From positions 153,231,320 through 153,295,319 of the forward strand of contig NC_134460.1 in NCBI RefSeq assembly GCF_047948215.1: DNA of 64,000 bases. Direction: 5' to 3'. The notes under the pieces were generated by a model. That model was given only the letters and a program-made list of their open reading frames with translations, did not search any database and was not told where the DNA came from. The position numbers and the translations under genes are program-made. Of this stretch, positions 54,120-64,000 are shown one piece after another. Each line of letters begins with the position of its first letter. Position 1 is the stretch's first letter. The DNA comes from Lycorma delicatula (lineage: Eukaryota; Arthropoda; Insecta; Hemiptera; Fulgoridae).

Positions 54120-56780
54120 TGATTAGCTATTCTGCGATTTGTCTGTACCTTCAATTTAAATCTAGTTAAAGATTTTTTTGTTCTTTTGCTGCTCTAATTG
54201 TATTAGAACGCTTGCATTTATCAGTAAGAATACTTTGTTGAGATTTATTTAACAGCTTTCTCTTTGGAAGGATTTTCCTAATTCTGGAGGACAAATTGCC
54301 AAATAATAATTGAAAAAATAGAAACTGCCTAAGCATTTTCCTGGACAGATCAAGGTTTGTAAATGTTTAAAATTTAATTAGTCCATCACTGATGCATAAA
54401 AGTAATAATTAATACATCACTTTCTAAATACTAAATAAGATAATTGTATAAAAATATTAAGTGAATAAAATCAGTGTAAAAAATAATTTAGAAAGTGTTA
54501 ATTTAAAGGCGCACATGAATATTTGAATCGTTTAACCAAAGATAAAAAACAAGTTTTTTAAAGTAAATTAGTATAAAAAATCCTTCAGATAGATAAGTAT
54601 GAGTAAGTTATTTATTAAAAGTGTGATTGAAGTATAATAACGTGAAAATATTTTCAATTTGAAGGATAATAAATATCTTATTTTTTTCTAATAGCCCACA
54701 TTCTTAAGTATAAATATATGCGTGTGTTTTTGCATTAGTTTTTTTTTTATAAAATGTCATGAGTTTCTTATTACATCATTATTTTATATTTAAAATCAAC
54801 GGGTTGCAAATTCCTGAAATTTTAACAAATATGAAAAAAAATTGTGAAAATAGGAAAGAAATTAATTTTTAGATTATTTTATCTCTTATGTACCTTATTT
54901 TCAGATTTGTTAAAAATTGTCTGAAAGAAATCTAAAAACAGTTTAAAAACATAAAAATTAGAAACAAGTTGCTTTCAGATTACGTGGAAGTATTTCTTTC
55001 AGAACTAATTTCTTTTCTTAATTTAGTGGAAATTCTTTCTTTAGTGAATCAACCAATTGCACTGTAGTTATTGGCATATCTTTTAAAAGCAAGGAAACCT
55101 CTGACATATGTAATTAGATCAATGTTGTGTCCATTCATTTAAGGTTTTTTTGTAGGTTTAGTTTGTTTCATATTTATATTGTTCAACTGGTTTGTAAGTT
55201 TTCTTTTTGCACAGTACAAACATTGTATATACAATTTTATTCTCTATCTATGAATCAATTAAAAAAATTAGTTCTGTATTTCTGGCTAATGACTATATAT
55301 CCTTCTATAAGTAGGTGAATGTTACATCTGATCTATCTGTAAATAATGTAATATTATTGTAATCATTACAGTATAATTTCTATATCTCTAGGTTTTTGTG
55401 TTATGTTTGCTGCTTTGAAAGCGACAGTGTAACCTTTTTTCCTGGAAATATTGGCCCTGAATTTGACAAAACCATTATATTAAACAAACACAACTGAATA
55501 AATTATTTAATTATATACAAAGGTTTCCTGAATATTACTGTACACTGCACCGAAGATGGTGCTAATAGTAACCTTCAAAAAGCCTTAAGTAAAACTACTC
55601 CCATAGAGTTCTAAAAGTGAATTTAAATTCATATCTTTCATTTATACTTTAGTCATTGAGCTGCAGCCATTCTGTACAGTTAATTGTATTTTAATTACTC
55701 CCAATGGTTACCTTTCTTTTTGTTTATTTCAAACAGTTACTGGGTTTATAGCCTGATAGCAGAATTTGGCAAAGGATTAAAATCTAAAAATAAATTAAAA
55801 GGACCAGAATTAATAGTAATTTTAAGATTCTATACCTTTTTTTTATAAGAAAAGACTTTTACATTCTTTTGTATGTATAACTTTACTTGGAATATTCATG
55901 TAATCTCATTAATAATAAAAAAGTAGAAAAAAAGAGTTCATTGTTTAATAAAATATTATAGGTTTAGAAAGAATTTATTAATGTTAATTGCCAGTTTGCT
56001 GTTTAGTATAAATTATGCAATAAAAAAATTGCACCATTTCATTTATTCTTTATATCCTTAATGTTTACCTTCCATTTAAAAAAAATATGTAAATAATTTA
56101 AAAATAACATTAATTTATTTTAACTGCCTAGTTTTTAGATTGTTATATAACTATGATTCTATTATATAAAAGTTATTTAATTTTATATTTTTGTACTATT
56201 TTGTAATAAAATAAGGCAATTTCTTCAGTTATTTTAACTTTCTTCTCCAAGTAAACTATATATTTACTTTCACTTCCTCTAATTGAAGTCCTCGTGAATT
56301 TTGGTTTTCCTTATCCTAGGTCCTGCTCTTATGTTTTAATGCCTATAAATATACCTATCAAATGAAGGTAAAAATTCTTTCACCTTACAGGTGAAAAATA
56401 CTTTACCTATTACATTTTTTTTTACCTAAATGTAATAGGTAAAGTTACCCGTATAAAAAGAGTGACAAAACAAACGGAAGTTCTTGCAAATCACCTTATT
56501 AGCATAGGTTATTAACTCTGATTTTCACTCTCTTCTATTCAGTAGATTTTACACCAAGATCTTTATTATCATGGTTACAAAATTCAAATTATCCATGCTC
56601 CAAAGGAAACTGATTGATCGTGCAAGCCGAATAAGGTTTTATTGAGAAATGAAGAGCTTGGTAACAACTTGTGAATGAATAATAAGGATTATTTTTTAGT
56701 TACATAAATAACAAAATTTCCATTACTGTACTAATTCAAACACTGGATGAAAGTCTGTCTACAGAGACAAGATGATAGTG
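54120..56780. other. Intergenic, no gene recognised
   Basis: AT-rich. Near 56375-56450 TTACCTATTACATTT and AAATGTAATAGGTAAAG form a hairpin-like inverted repeat. No coding motif was seen. Confidence 0.4.
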
Positions 56781-56789
56781 CAGTATCTA

Positions 56790-57980
56790 TTATAACTAAC
56801 GAGCAGTATGTTACCATTAGCAAAATTAGACTAGTATCCGAATGGAGTGATTCCTATTGCCTTCATAGATGACCTAGTATTAATTGTACTGAAAACTGAA
56901 GCGGAGTAGAAATGAAAGGTTATGTCGCTACTGAACTTGTAAGAGATGGCTGGTCAAAAAGCAAAGGCTATCATTATGGCGGGTAGAAGGAGGCTGCATC
57001 CAATCCAATTTGAAGTAGAGGATGCTACAATCATTTCTAGTCCAGAATTAAAATACCTGACCTGGGCATATGGTTAGACTGCAAGCGGTCATTTTCCTGT
57101 CATGTACGGGAGGTTACGAAGAAGGTTGAGAGACTCATTAATGCATTAAGCTGTCTTCTTGCGATCATCGCTGGGCCCAGGACTTCAAAGAGGAAACTGT
57201 ACATGCACGTGGTACACTCATGTTGTATGGTGCTCCGGTCTGGATCAGGGCCTTTTAGTTCAAAAGATTATCGATGATATACAGAGGAGAGATATTACTT
57301 CGTGTACACTCTGGTTACAGGACATCTGAAGCACCCTTTGTTGTTGCTGGAACACCAACATTAGAGCTCTTGGTAAGATTATATACAGAATGATAAGGAG
57401 AGGGAGAAGAAATAAGATGTCCTACTGAATAATGGCAGTTGAGGTGGGAGATATCCAAAAATGAAAGGTGGACTACCAGTTAATTAAAGAAGTTGCACCG
57501 TGGGTATGACAGGGTTTCTGTAATTATAAGCTCACCCAATTCCTGACTATATGAATCCTTCAGGTCTTACCTCTTTCCAAGAGGTCATGCAGAAGATGAC
57601 CTTGTCCATACTGCAGTGAGATTGACAATCTCAGCATGCGATCTTTCAGTGTGGCGGATGGAAGGACATAAGAGAACGATGTTGTACAAAGATCTCCTAC
57701 AAGTGTGTATCATACCCAAGATGCTGACAGCAGCAGAAAACTGGAAACATTATCTAATATGATTAGGGAGATTATCAGGAAGAAGGAAACAAAGACATAG
57801 GCTGCTGGACAGTCTGTGTGTAGAGGAGGCATTCATCCACATTTCGGTGTGGGTGGGCTCCAGATAATGATACGTGTAGAACTCCATAGTCTGTGTTATA
57901 TCGCTGCCAAATACTCCCCAGGAACTGCGTAATACTTAGGTGGGTCCAGTTCCTAGGTGAAATCAGCAAGGAGAAGAGCT
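56790..57980 (+). mobile_element. R1-clade-like LINE, 3' part of RT, degraded
   Basis: Plus-strand pieces: FIDDLVLIVLKTEAE (FxDD catalytic box, about 56863), AIIMAGRRRLHPIQFEVEDA, TIISSPELKYL, then LSCLLAIIAGPRTSKRKLYM. A degraded C-terminus with a shortened Cys motif follows (about 57600). Similar to, but not the same copy as, the element at 18700. Multiple stops. Confidence 0.8.
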
Positions 57981-58665
57981 TTTAGTTGATGTGAGCCTAA
58001 TACTGCCGCCTGTGTGGAAGAGCAGGTGACATCTGGTTAAGATTCTCTCTTCTGGAAAAAAAAGATTCCCATTATCCCATAGTAGGTCATACTGCTAGGG
58101 TGTCTGAAAATTTTGAAGGATTTCTTCCCCAGTCATAGTCTCTTGGAATGTGAATATGTGTCCTGGGTGGTACCTGATTTTGAGTGCATGTGATTTCTTT
58201 CTGTGTGTGTATTTTAAGATACAAGTCTTCCAGTCGCCTACACCAAAAACAATTGAAGTGTTAAAAAAATGAAATTTCATCAGATGCTACAAGTTAAAGT
58301 AATTTTTAATGAAATGCAATCTTATGAAACTGTTATCTTAAAAATATGTAGCAAATTTTATAACTGCCATTTTGAAAATAAAAAATTCAAAGTACTGTGA
58401 GAATTCTTCAAAGGTACTTGCTGCTGAGTCAAAGGAAGTATGTGACTGCAAGTGTGTTGATAAGGAAAAAAGTATTTCTGTAGCTGTTAAATTTTTTAAC
58501 AAGGATAAATCTTGCTAGATTAGGAATAAATTGGTTACATAAGAAATAAAACTGACCACTTTAGCGCTCAAGATTAATAATAAAAAAATCTTCACACTGA
58601 ACTTTGAATATTTTACACTAGAGGCGATATGCATACATATTTGTAAATTTAGATGTGTCCTTAGT

Positions 58666-58957
58666 AACCCACCGGTTTGGTCTAGTGGCGAACGCGTCTT
58701 CCCAAATCAGCTGATTTGGAAGTCGAGAGTTCCAGCGTTCAAGTCCTAGTAAAGCCAGCTGTTTTTACATAGATTTGAATACTAGATCGTGGATACCGGT
58801 GTTCTTTGGTGGTTGAGTATCAATTAACCACACATCTCAGGAATGGTCGAACTGAGAATGTACAAGACTACACTCATACATATCGTCCTCATTCATCTTC
58901 TGAAGTATTACCTAAACAGTAGTTAGCGGAGGCTAAACAGGAAAAAGAAAGAAAGAA
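58666..58957 (+). mobile_element. SINE family 1, complete copy with 15-bp target duplication
   Basis: Runs from AACCCACCGGTTTGGTCTAG to a GAAAAAGAAAGAAAGA tail. It is flanked by AGATGTGTCCTTAGT at 58651-58665 and 58958-58972, identical on both sides. It carries A and B boxes and the AAATCAGCTGATTT palindrome. Probably a recent insertion. Confidence 0.96.
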
Positions 58958-58974
58958 AGATGTGTCCTTAGTGA

Positions 58975-60340
58975 AATTACTGTTTTTATAAAAATGCTCT
59001 TGACAATTCCTATAATTAAAAAAAAAAATTGATGGATTTTATTTTTAATAATACTGATAAATGATATTCAATTATGTTTATTTTAATCCCCATGACATTT
59101 GCTACCTACCACTGTTTGTGACACAAAAAAACCCAGAATGCAGGAACCCCCTCTGTAAAAATAGTCAAAAAGGATTAAAATTGTAAATACATATTTCACA
59201 GTACAAAAAATTTGATTGCATCTTTTCATGAATTTGAAGCGGTTGTGAATGGAAGGTATGTTATTATGAAAGCATCTTACATAAACCTATTAATTTTCTA
59301 AGATTGATTCTGCAAAAATGACAAAACTTCATTGCAGTCATTCTACATGAGAAAAAATGTATAGGAGGATAATTCCATGTTATGAAAACAATTCTGTATA
59401 ACAAGTTAAATATTAATTAATGCTTTTGAAGTTGGCTAGAACAATCTTTAATATACTTCCCATTAAGGTAATTGGCTGCTTATCTAACCAGGCAGACTTG
59501 TTAATTGTTACCTACACATTTTATCTTAAAATTATGAATAAAACAAAATTTTCAAATATGGAAGCTAAACTAATTAAATAGAATACTTCATTAGACCTTG
59601 TCAAAACAGAGATGTATTGTTGACTGATAAGTTGAAGAACCTTCAATGTAAATATCAACAGACATCATGTTTTACAATATAAAAACTACATTCTTTTCAA
59701 ATATGTTTGAATGAAAGAAAATTTTTTTTAATATTATATAGCTCAGAAAAGTGATGATTTATATCACTGTTTTAGCTAGTAACTAACAAAACTAGATATT
59801 GTTGGTCAAAAGTACTGCCTAAAAATAAATTTATTCTTCTACAACTATGTAATTCCATTATAAAGAAGTCAGTTTGCTTTCTCAGAGTAATATGATTATA
59901 TGACTGTATATTCAATCGATAATAAAAAATTAATTATTTTATTATAATAGTAACAGTAATTTTCTTTGCTTATTATGAAAAAAATCAATAGTTAATAATT
60001 TTTCTTAAATATAATTATAAATTTTTGACAACAAAGTTATTAGCTTTAGTACCAGTATCTTAGTTTAAAATGATTCATATCCAATATGTGACAATTAATT
60101 AAAGATAAAATCAACATTTTGTGAAAATAAAAATATTAGATATCATTTAAAAACTACAAAATTTATAAATAACATTAACCAAAACTATGCAGACACAGAA
60201 TGCTGAAATAATAAATAGTCATAAATTATGCAGCAAAGTAGCTGCTGTAGAATCCCTGCATTCATATTATTCCTCTGTACTGTTTAATTATATTTAAATT
60301 CTATTAAATAAACCACCTAGTACAGAATGTTGATCTGTAC
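58975..60340. other. Intergenic, no gene recognised
   Basis: AT-rich with nothing recognisable. Confidence 0.4.
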
Positions 60341-61585
60341 TAGGCGTTTCATTTTAACTGCCCCAGGCAATTTTCTTGTAAACGACACACAATACAAAAA
60401 AAATTACCTAAACAAAAGTTACTCAGATATGAGGGGGACACTTCATGGTTACCTTGTTTCAACATTGTAACCATGTTGAAACATGGTAACCATGTTGTTA
60501 ATAGGTCAGGTCATCCCACCTGACCTGACCTATTTTTGACCCCACCAATGAAAAGTACAGAAAATTTTACATTGGAATATGTGATCACACATATGACCTT
60601 GGAAATTTTTTTTTGAAGATCATATTGCTAACCATCAAAGATAGTGTTGTATTCTTTTCGCAGATATTTATTTACAGTCACTGGTTTCAGAGTTATGAGA
60701 AGATTGGTTGGTATGTGGTACTGTCTTGAACCAGCAAATTGTGTTATTAGATACCACATGTGAACTCCTAAACCATTAACTTCAAGAAACTTAAAAATGA
60801 AACAATCATAAAACATCATGTTTACATTCAAGTATGTAGATGTGACATTTTTTCTCTTTCCATTGGTGCTATCAAAAAAGGTAATTCCATTCGAAAAACC
60901 CCAATCACCTCCAAAATTTACGATCTCAACGTCACAATTTGATATCCCCATAACTTCTGTAAAGTCATTTTTATGCTCTTTCCCACTGTTTGGGAGATAA
61001 ATGGCCTAGAATATAAATATTACAGGAATATTGTATGACTTCAAAAATGTGTAACTCATATAACACTATCTCTGATGGTTAGGTTATCCATATGACCTTC
61101 TAAAAAATTCTTAGGTCAAATCTGTGACCTCATATTCGAATGTAAAATTTTCTGCTAGTTTCATTTATGGGGTCAAAAACAGGTCATTCCATTTGAAAAA
61201 TGTTAACCTTGAAAAAAATCACCAAAAGTGCTGTCCCCCTCAAATCTGATTAACTTTTGTTTAGATAAATTTTTTTGTATTTTGTGTAGTTTATGAGAAA
61301 ATCACCTGGTGCAATTAAAATGAAATACCCTAAAAGAAATCCAAGGTCATACATGTGACCACATATTCCAATGTAAAATTTTCAATGCTCTTTTCATTGG
61401 AAAATTAATACTTTTGAATCAAAAGTAGGTTCTTCCCTTTGAAAAAATAATATTAACCTTTAAATCAGGTCAAGGTCACTATGAGGTGTCCGTCAATCTG
61501 AGTAACTTTTGTTTAATCATTTTCTTGTATTGTGCGTAGTTTATGAGAAAATCTCCTGAGGCGATTAAAATAAAAATTACAAGTA
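60341..61585. mobile_element. Large inverted-repeat (foldback-type) element with an extra right arm
   Basis: The left arm, from GGCGTTTCATTTTAACTGCC (60343), reads inward through GTTACTCAGATATGAGGGGG. It is the reverse of the right arm ending near 61330 (CCCCCTCAAATCTGATTAAC to AATTAAAATGAAATACCC). The match continues inward at least 250 bp: TTTTACATTGGAATATGTGA at 60565 against TCATATTCGAATGTAAAATT at 61131. A second, partial right arm follows at about 61340-61585 (AATCTGAGTAACTTTTGTTT). The minus-strand ORF in the loop (60628-60951, 107 residues) has no recognised domain. Confidence 0.8.
60501..60533. repeat. Perfect 13-bp hairpin of AGGTCA/TGACCT half-sites
   Basis: ATAGGTCAGGTCA, loop TCCCACC, TGACCTGACCTAT. 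Lies inside the left arm region of the foldback element. Confidence 0.9.
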
Positions 61586-61854
61586 TTAATGATACAATTA
61601 AATGAAATTAAAATTATTAACAGTTAAACGATACTTAAAAAATACTAAAAAAAATTTTCCACCAGTATATAAAAAAAACTTATGCGTCATGAATATTATT
61701 TTTAGCAATCCAAATTAAAATGAACAGTTACTCTAAACAAAGTTCAAACTATTTCCAATTCAGACTATTAATCTACACCTGACAGAAAACTTTCACAAGA
61801 TTTTTAATATAATATATTCAATGCCAAAAATGTATTTGTTCAATAAATTTGATA

Positions 61855-62290
61855 TTGCAGTCATGGGTACCCCTGCTAGATTCCTAGCTAATCATTTTTA
61901 CAAGAGTAACCTATAAATTAAAGCTTAAAAATTTCTCACGAGTTTGGCTGAGTACATAGATGATATTTATGCTGCATTTGAAACAAAATTTAAATTAATC
62001 TCTGAATTTCAGGATTTTTTTTATTTCAAATTAACTCATATATACAGTAAAATTGCTTTAAATATTTAAAAAAAATTATGCACAATAACAGATACATCAC
62101 TAATGATAGTTTTTATAGAAAACCACATGCGACTAGGTCTGTCTGGAAGCGTATCACAGAAGTAATTTTTAATTAAATATGAAACAGTTAATAGTTTTTA
62201 TAGAAAAAATAAATGTAGTAGGTAAAAAAAATAAATAATAGTTTTTACATGCAGAAAAAATAAATGAAAAAATTAAAACAGCAAAGAGCA
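61855..62290 (+). mobile_element. Penelope-like element, reverse transcriptase fragment
   Basis: Plus strand: MGTPARFLANHFYKSNL (about 61863), then YIDDIYAAFETKFKLISEF (catalytic YxDD at 61953-61964, same frame). After shifts, YITNDSFYRKPHATRS and VWKRITE follow. This order (MG.P, YxDD, YRKPTAT) is the Penelope-like RT. Two stops lie between the first two blocks. The GIY-YIG part is not adjacent. Confidence 0.8.
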
Positions 62291-62756
62291 ATTTGTACAG
62301 AAATCACCAGCACTTTCTACAACGCGCTGAAATTGTTAACACAATAATTTTTACCACAAGATATTAGTCTAAACATTTTCTAACTTTCTAAATGTTAAAT
62401 GTATAATATAATTATACTTAACTTCAAATAACTGTTACATACAGGCTATAAATTTTACTCTATTGGAAATTGGGATACACGCTATAAAAAAGTCTTCAAA
62501 ATATTTAGTTACTACTTCAAATGGACAGATATTTTATTATGTTTCTATTAAAACCTTCAGAGGCAGTTGGTCATTAATATAGACATTTCAGAGATAAGGC
62601 TAAGTTAGGACTACAAGTCTCAAAACATGTAGCAAATATTTAATGCATCAACATTAGCGTCTGCATGTTATCTACTATACTTGTATAAGTATATTTAGGT
62701 TTCTTAGTGAACTAATCTACTAATACTTGTATAAATATATTTACGTTACATTACTG

Positions 62757-62915
62757 TCAGCCTCTGTGGCACGAGTGGTAGCATCTTGGCCTTTCATCTG
62801 GAGGTTCCGGGTTTGAATCCCGGTCAGGCATGGTATTTCCACACACTACAAAAATTGTCATTCATTTCAAGCTCTTAAGTAATACCTAACGGTGGTGCCA
62901 GAGGTAAAAGAAATG
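62757..62915 (+). mobile_element. SINE family 2, complete copy with 12-bp target duplication
   Basis: 159 bp flanked by GTTACATTACTG at 62745-62756 and 62916-62927. A box TGGCACGAGTGGTAGCATC, B box GGGTTTGAATCCCGGTCAGG, then a short tRNA-unrelated body. Derived from a tRNA but with an unpaired acceptor, so not a tRNA gene. Confidence 0.93.
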
Positions 62916-63179
62916 GTTACATTACTGAAGTTTAACTATGATATGTTCAGAATAATAATATTCATCACAATAACATGAAAACCTCCATGATAACTGAAAA
63001 TAAAAGATATACTATATGTGTATTGTACTTTGACAAAATGGCTTCAACATCATTCTTTTCTTATGTTATGGTGACAGCACTGCATACACATTGCAATATT
63101 CAATAAATAAACTGATCCACAGCTGGAAGAGCTACAGGTACTATTACTATAAAATAAAGGAATGGAAATGCCTGTAGAT

Positions 63180-63720
63180 CCTAAAACCTTTATTTTTTTA
63201 TTCTTCACAATTTTAACATTAACCCCTTCGCCCCTTTAATATACTCCCCTCCACGATCATGTTTAGGTCTCCTGCTTTGTATTTCACAGCTTCAACTATC
63301 TCAAATCTCGTTCCTTTCAGTGCTTATTTCACCTTGAGGATTAGAAAAAAGTCACATGGGGCAAGGTCAGGTATAAGGTAAATGTTCCAATACAGGGATC
63401 CCAATTCACCGGTCGCTTTCTTCTTACTTGTTCATGAAGAGTAGTTAGGACCTCAAGAAAGTACTGCTGATTCACAGTTTGACCTTCAGGTACCCAATTT
63501 ACATACACAACGCCATGGATGTCAAAAAACATGTCGTCTTTGATGTGGGCCATCTTAAATCTCTTCTTAACTGTTTAAACCATTCAATAATGTGAGTGTG
63601 TAATAAACATTTATCACTGTACACTTTTAACAAAGAATGAGTTTCTGAGGCGGATTTTCAGAGTTTCACAAGAAATTTCACATTAACGTGTTGTTATTTT
63701 AAAACGCTTAACATTTTTCT
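63180..63720 (-). mobile_element. Mariner (irritans-like) element, internally deleted
   Basis: Minus strand: KFLVKL.KSASETHSLLKVY and HIIEWFKQLRRD (N-terminal helix-turn-helix, about 63690-63570). It continues directly with FFDIHGVVYVNWVPEGQTVN and QQYFLEVLTTLHEQVRRKRP. The C-terminus is truncated after a shift near 63410. The deletion resembles that in the element at 2307 but with different break points. Confidence 0.85.
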
Positions 63721-64000
63721 AACAGCCTGCAGATACAAGATCTGATTTGAATGAAGGTCATGGACTGATTAAGGGGTCCACAGTCGACTTGGTAGCAGGA
63801 TTGGAGATAGGGGGATGTCACATGACTTTTGACCTTCACATACGCACTGTTTGTCTGTAGCTTGATCAGTCCAGTTTTTTTTCTAGCCACAGCTTGTAGA
63901 TCAAGGCCCCCTAGCCTGCTTGGGAGTTAACATATTCTTTAAAGAAAAGAAAAATTAATCCTTTTACTTCATTGTATTTCTGTCATCATGGCAACAGAAA
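63721..64000. other. Window end, nothing recognised
   Basis: No motif or repeat was identified; the 60-residue minus-strand ORF at 63708-63890 has no family signature. Confidence 0.4.

Noticed and set aside
62757..62915. tRNA gene with good A and B boxes
   Set aside because: The 159-bp unit has target duplications and no tRNA acceptor pairing; it is a SINE.

Overview
The window is eukaryotic and almost certainly from an insect. It is AT-rich, with one gene split into small exons by introns of 2.9 to 12.5 kb. Those introns are packed with arthropod transposon families: mariner, RTE, R1 and Jockey LINEs, Penelope-like elements, a Helitron and tRNA-derived SINEs. The mixture and the SINE/RTE families resemble large hemipteran genomes such as planthoppers. 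That placement is an impression from memory, not a search, and the species cannot be fixed from the sequence.

The only host gene I can support is a Dis3L2 orthologue on the + strand. Dis3L2 is a cytoplasmic 3'-5' exoribonuclease of the RNase II/RNB family that degrades oligouridylated RNAs. Nine exons (1923 to 50864) join in phase into 1,797 coding bases, or 599 codons plus a stop. They cover the second cold-shock domain, the RNB catalytic domain and the C-terminal S1 domain. The N-terminal exons lie upstream of the window. The first intron (12.5 kb) only keeps frame if it is a GC-AG intron. The four active-site aspartates are present, but the usually conserved proline after the first Asp is Ser.

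Layout. 1-1922: intron with three hairpins in a row and a Jockey/CR1-like LINE tail. 2135-14614: intron with an internally deleted mariner, Penelope fragments with a repeated stem-loop, a diverged tandem repeat and a Helitron helicase fragment flanked by direct repeats. 14789-23636: SINEs, a mariner, an R1-like LINE with a displaced 78-bp duplication, and a Jockey-like LINE. 23811-32379: an RTE LINE cut by a SINE, a mariner split by a solo LTR with a clean 4-bp target duplication, and a second mariner with near-intact ends. 32628-50684: more mariners, a TIR element with a nested RTE, a palindromic MITE, two pieces of an uncharacterised multicopy protein family, and a Penelope GIY-YIG fragment. 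50865-64000: downstream of the gene; a possible hAT-like element, three SINE copies, an R1 fragment, a large inverted-repeat element rich in AGGTCA-type half-sites, a Penelope RT fragment, a second SINE family and a mariner.

No rRNA, CRISPR, prokaryotic or confident functional tRNA gene is visible. All transposon coding regions appear broken. No identity figures were computed; family calls rest on reading motifs and translations by eye. Nothing here is convincingly a wholly new system. The best leads are the Penelope-associated stem-loop with changing but paired stems, the GC-AG intron, the solo LTR whose removal restores a reading frame, and the half-site-rich inverted-repeat element.
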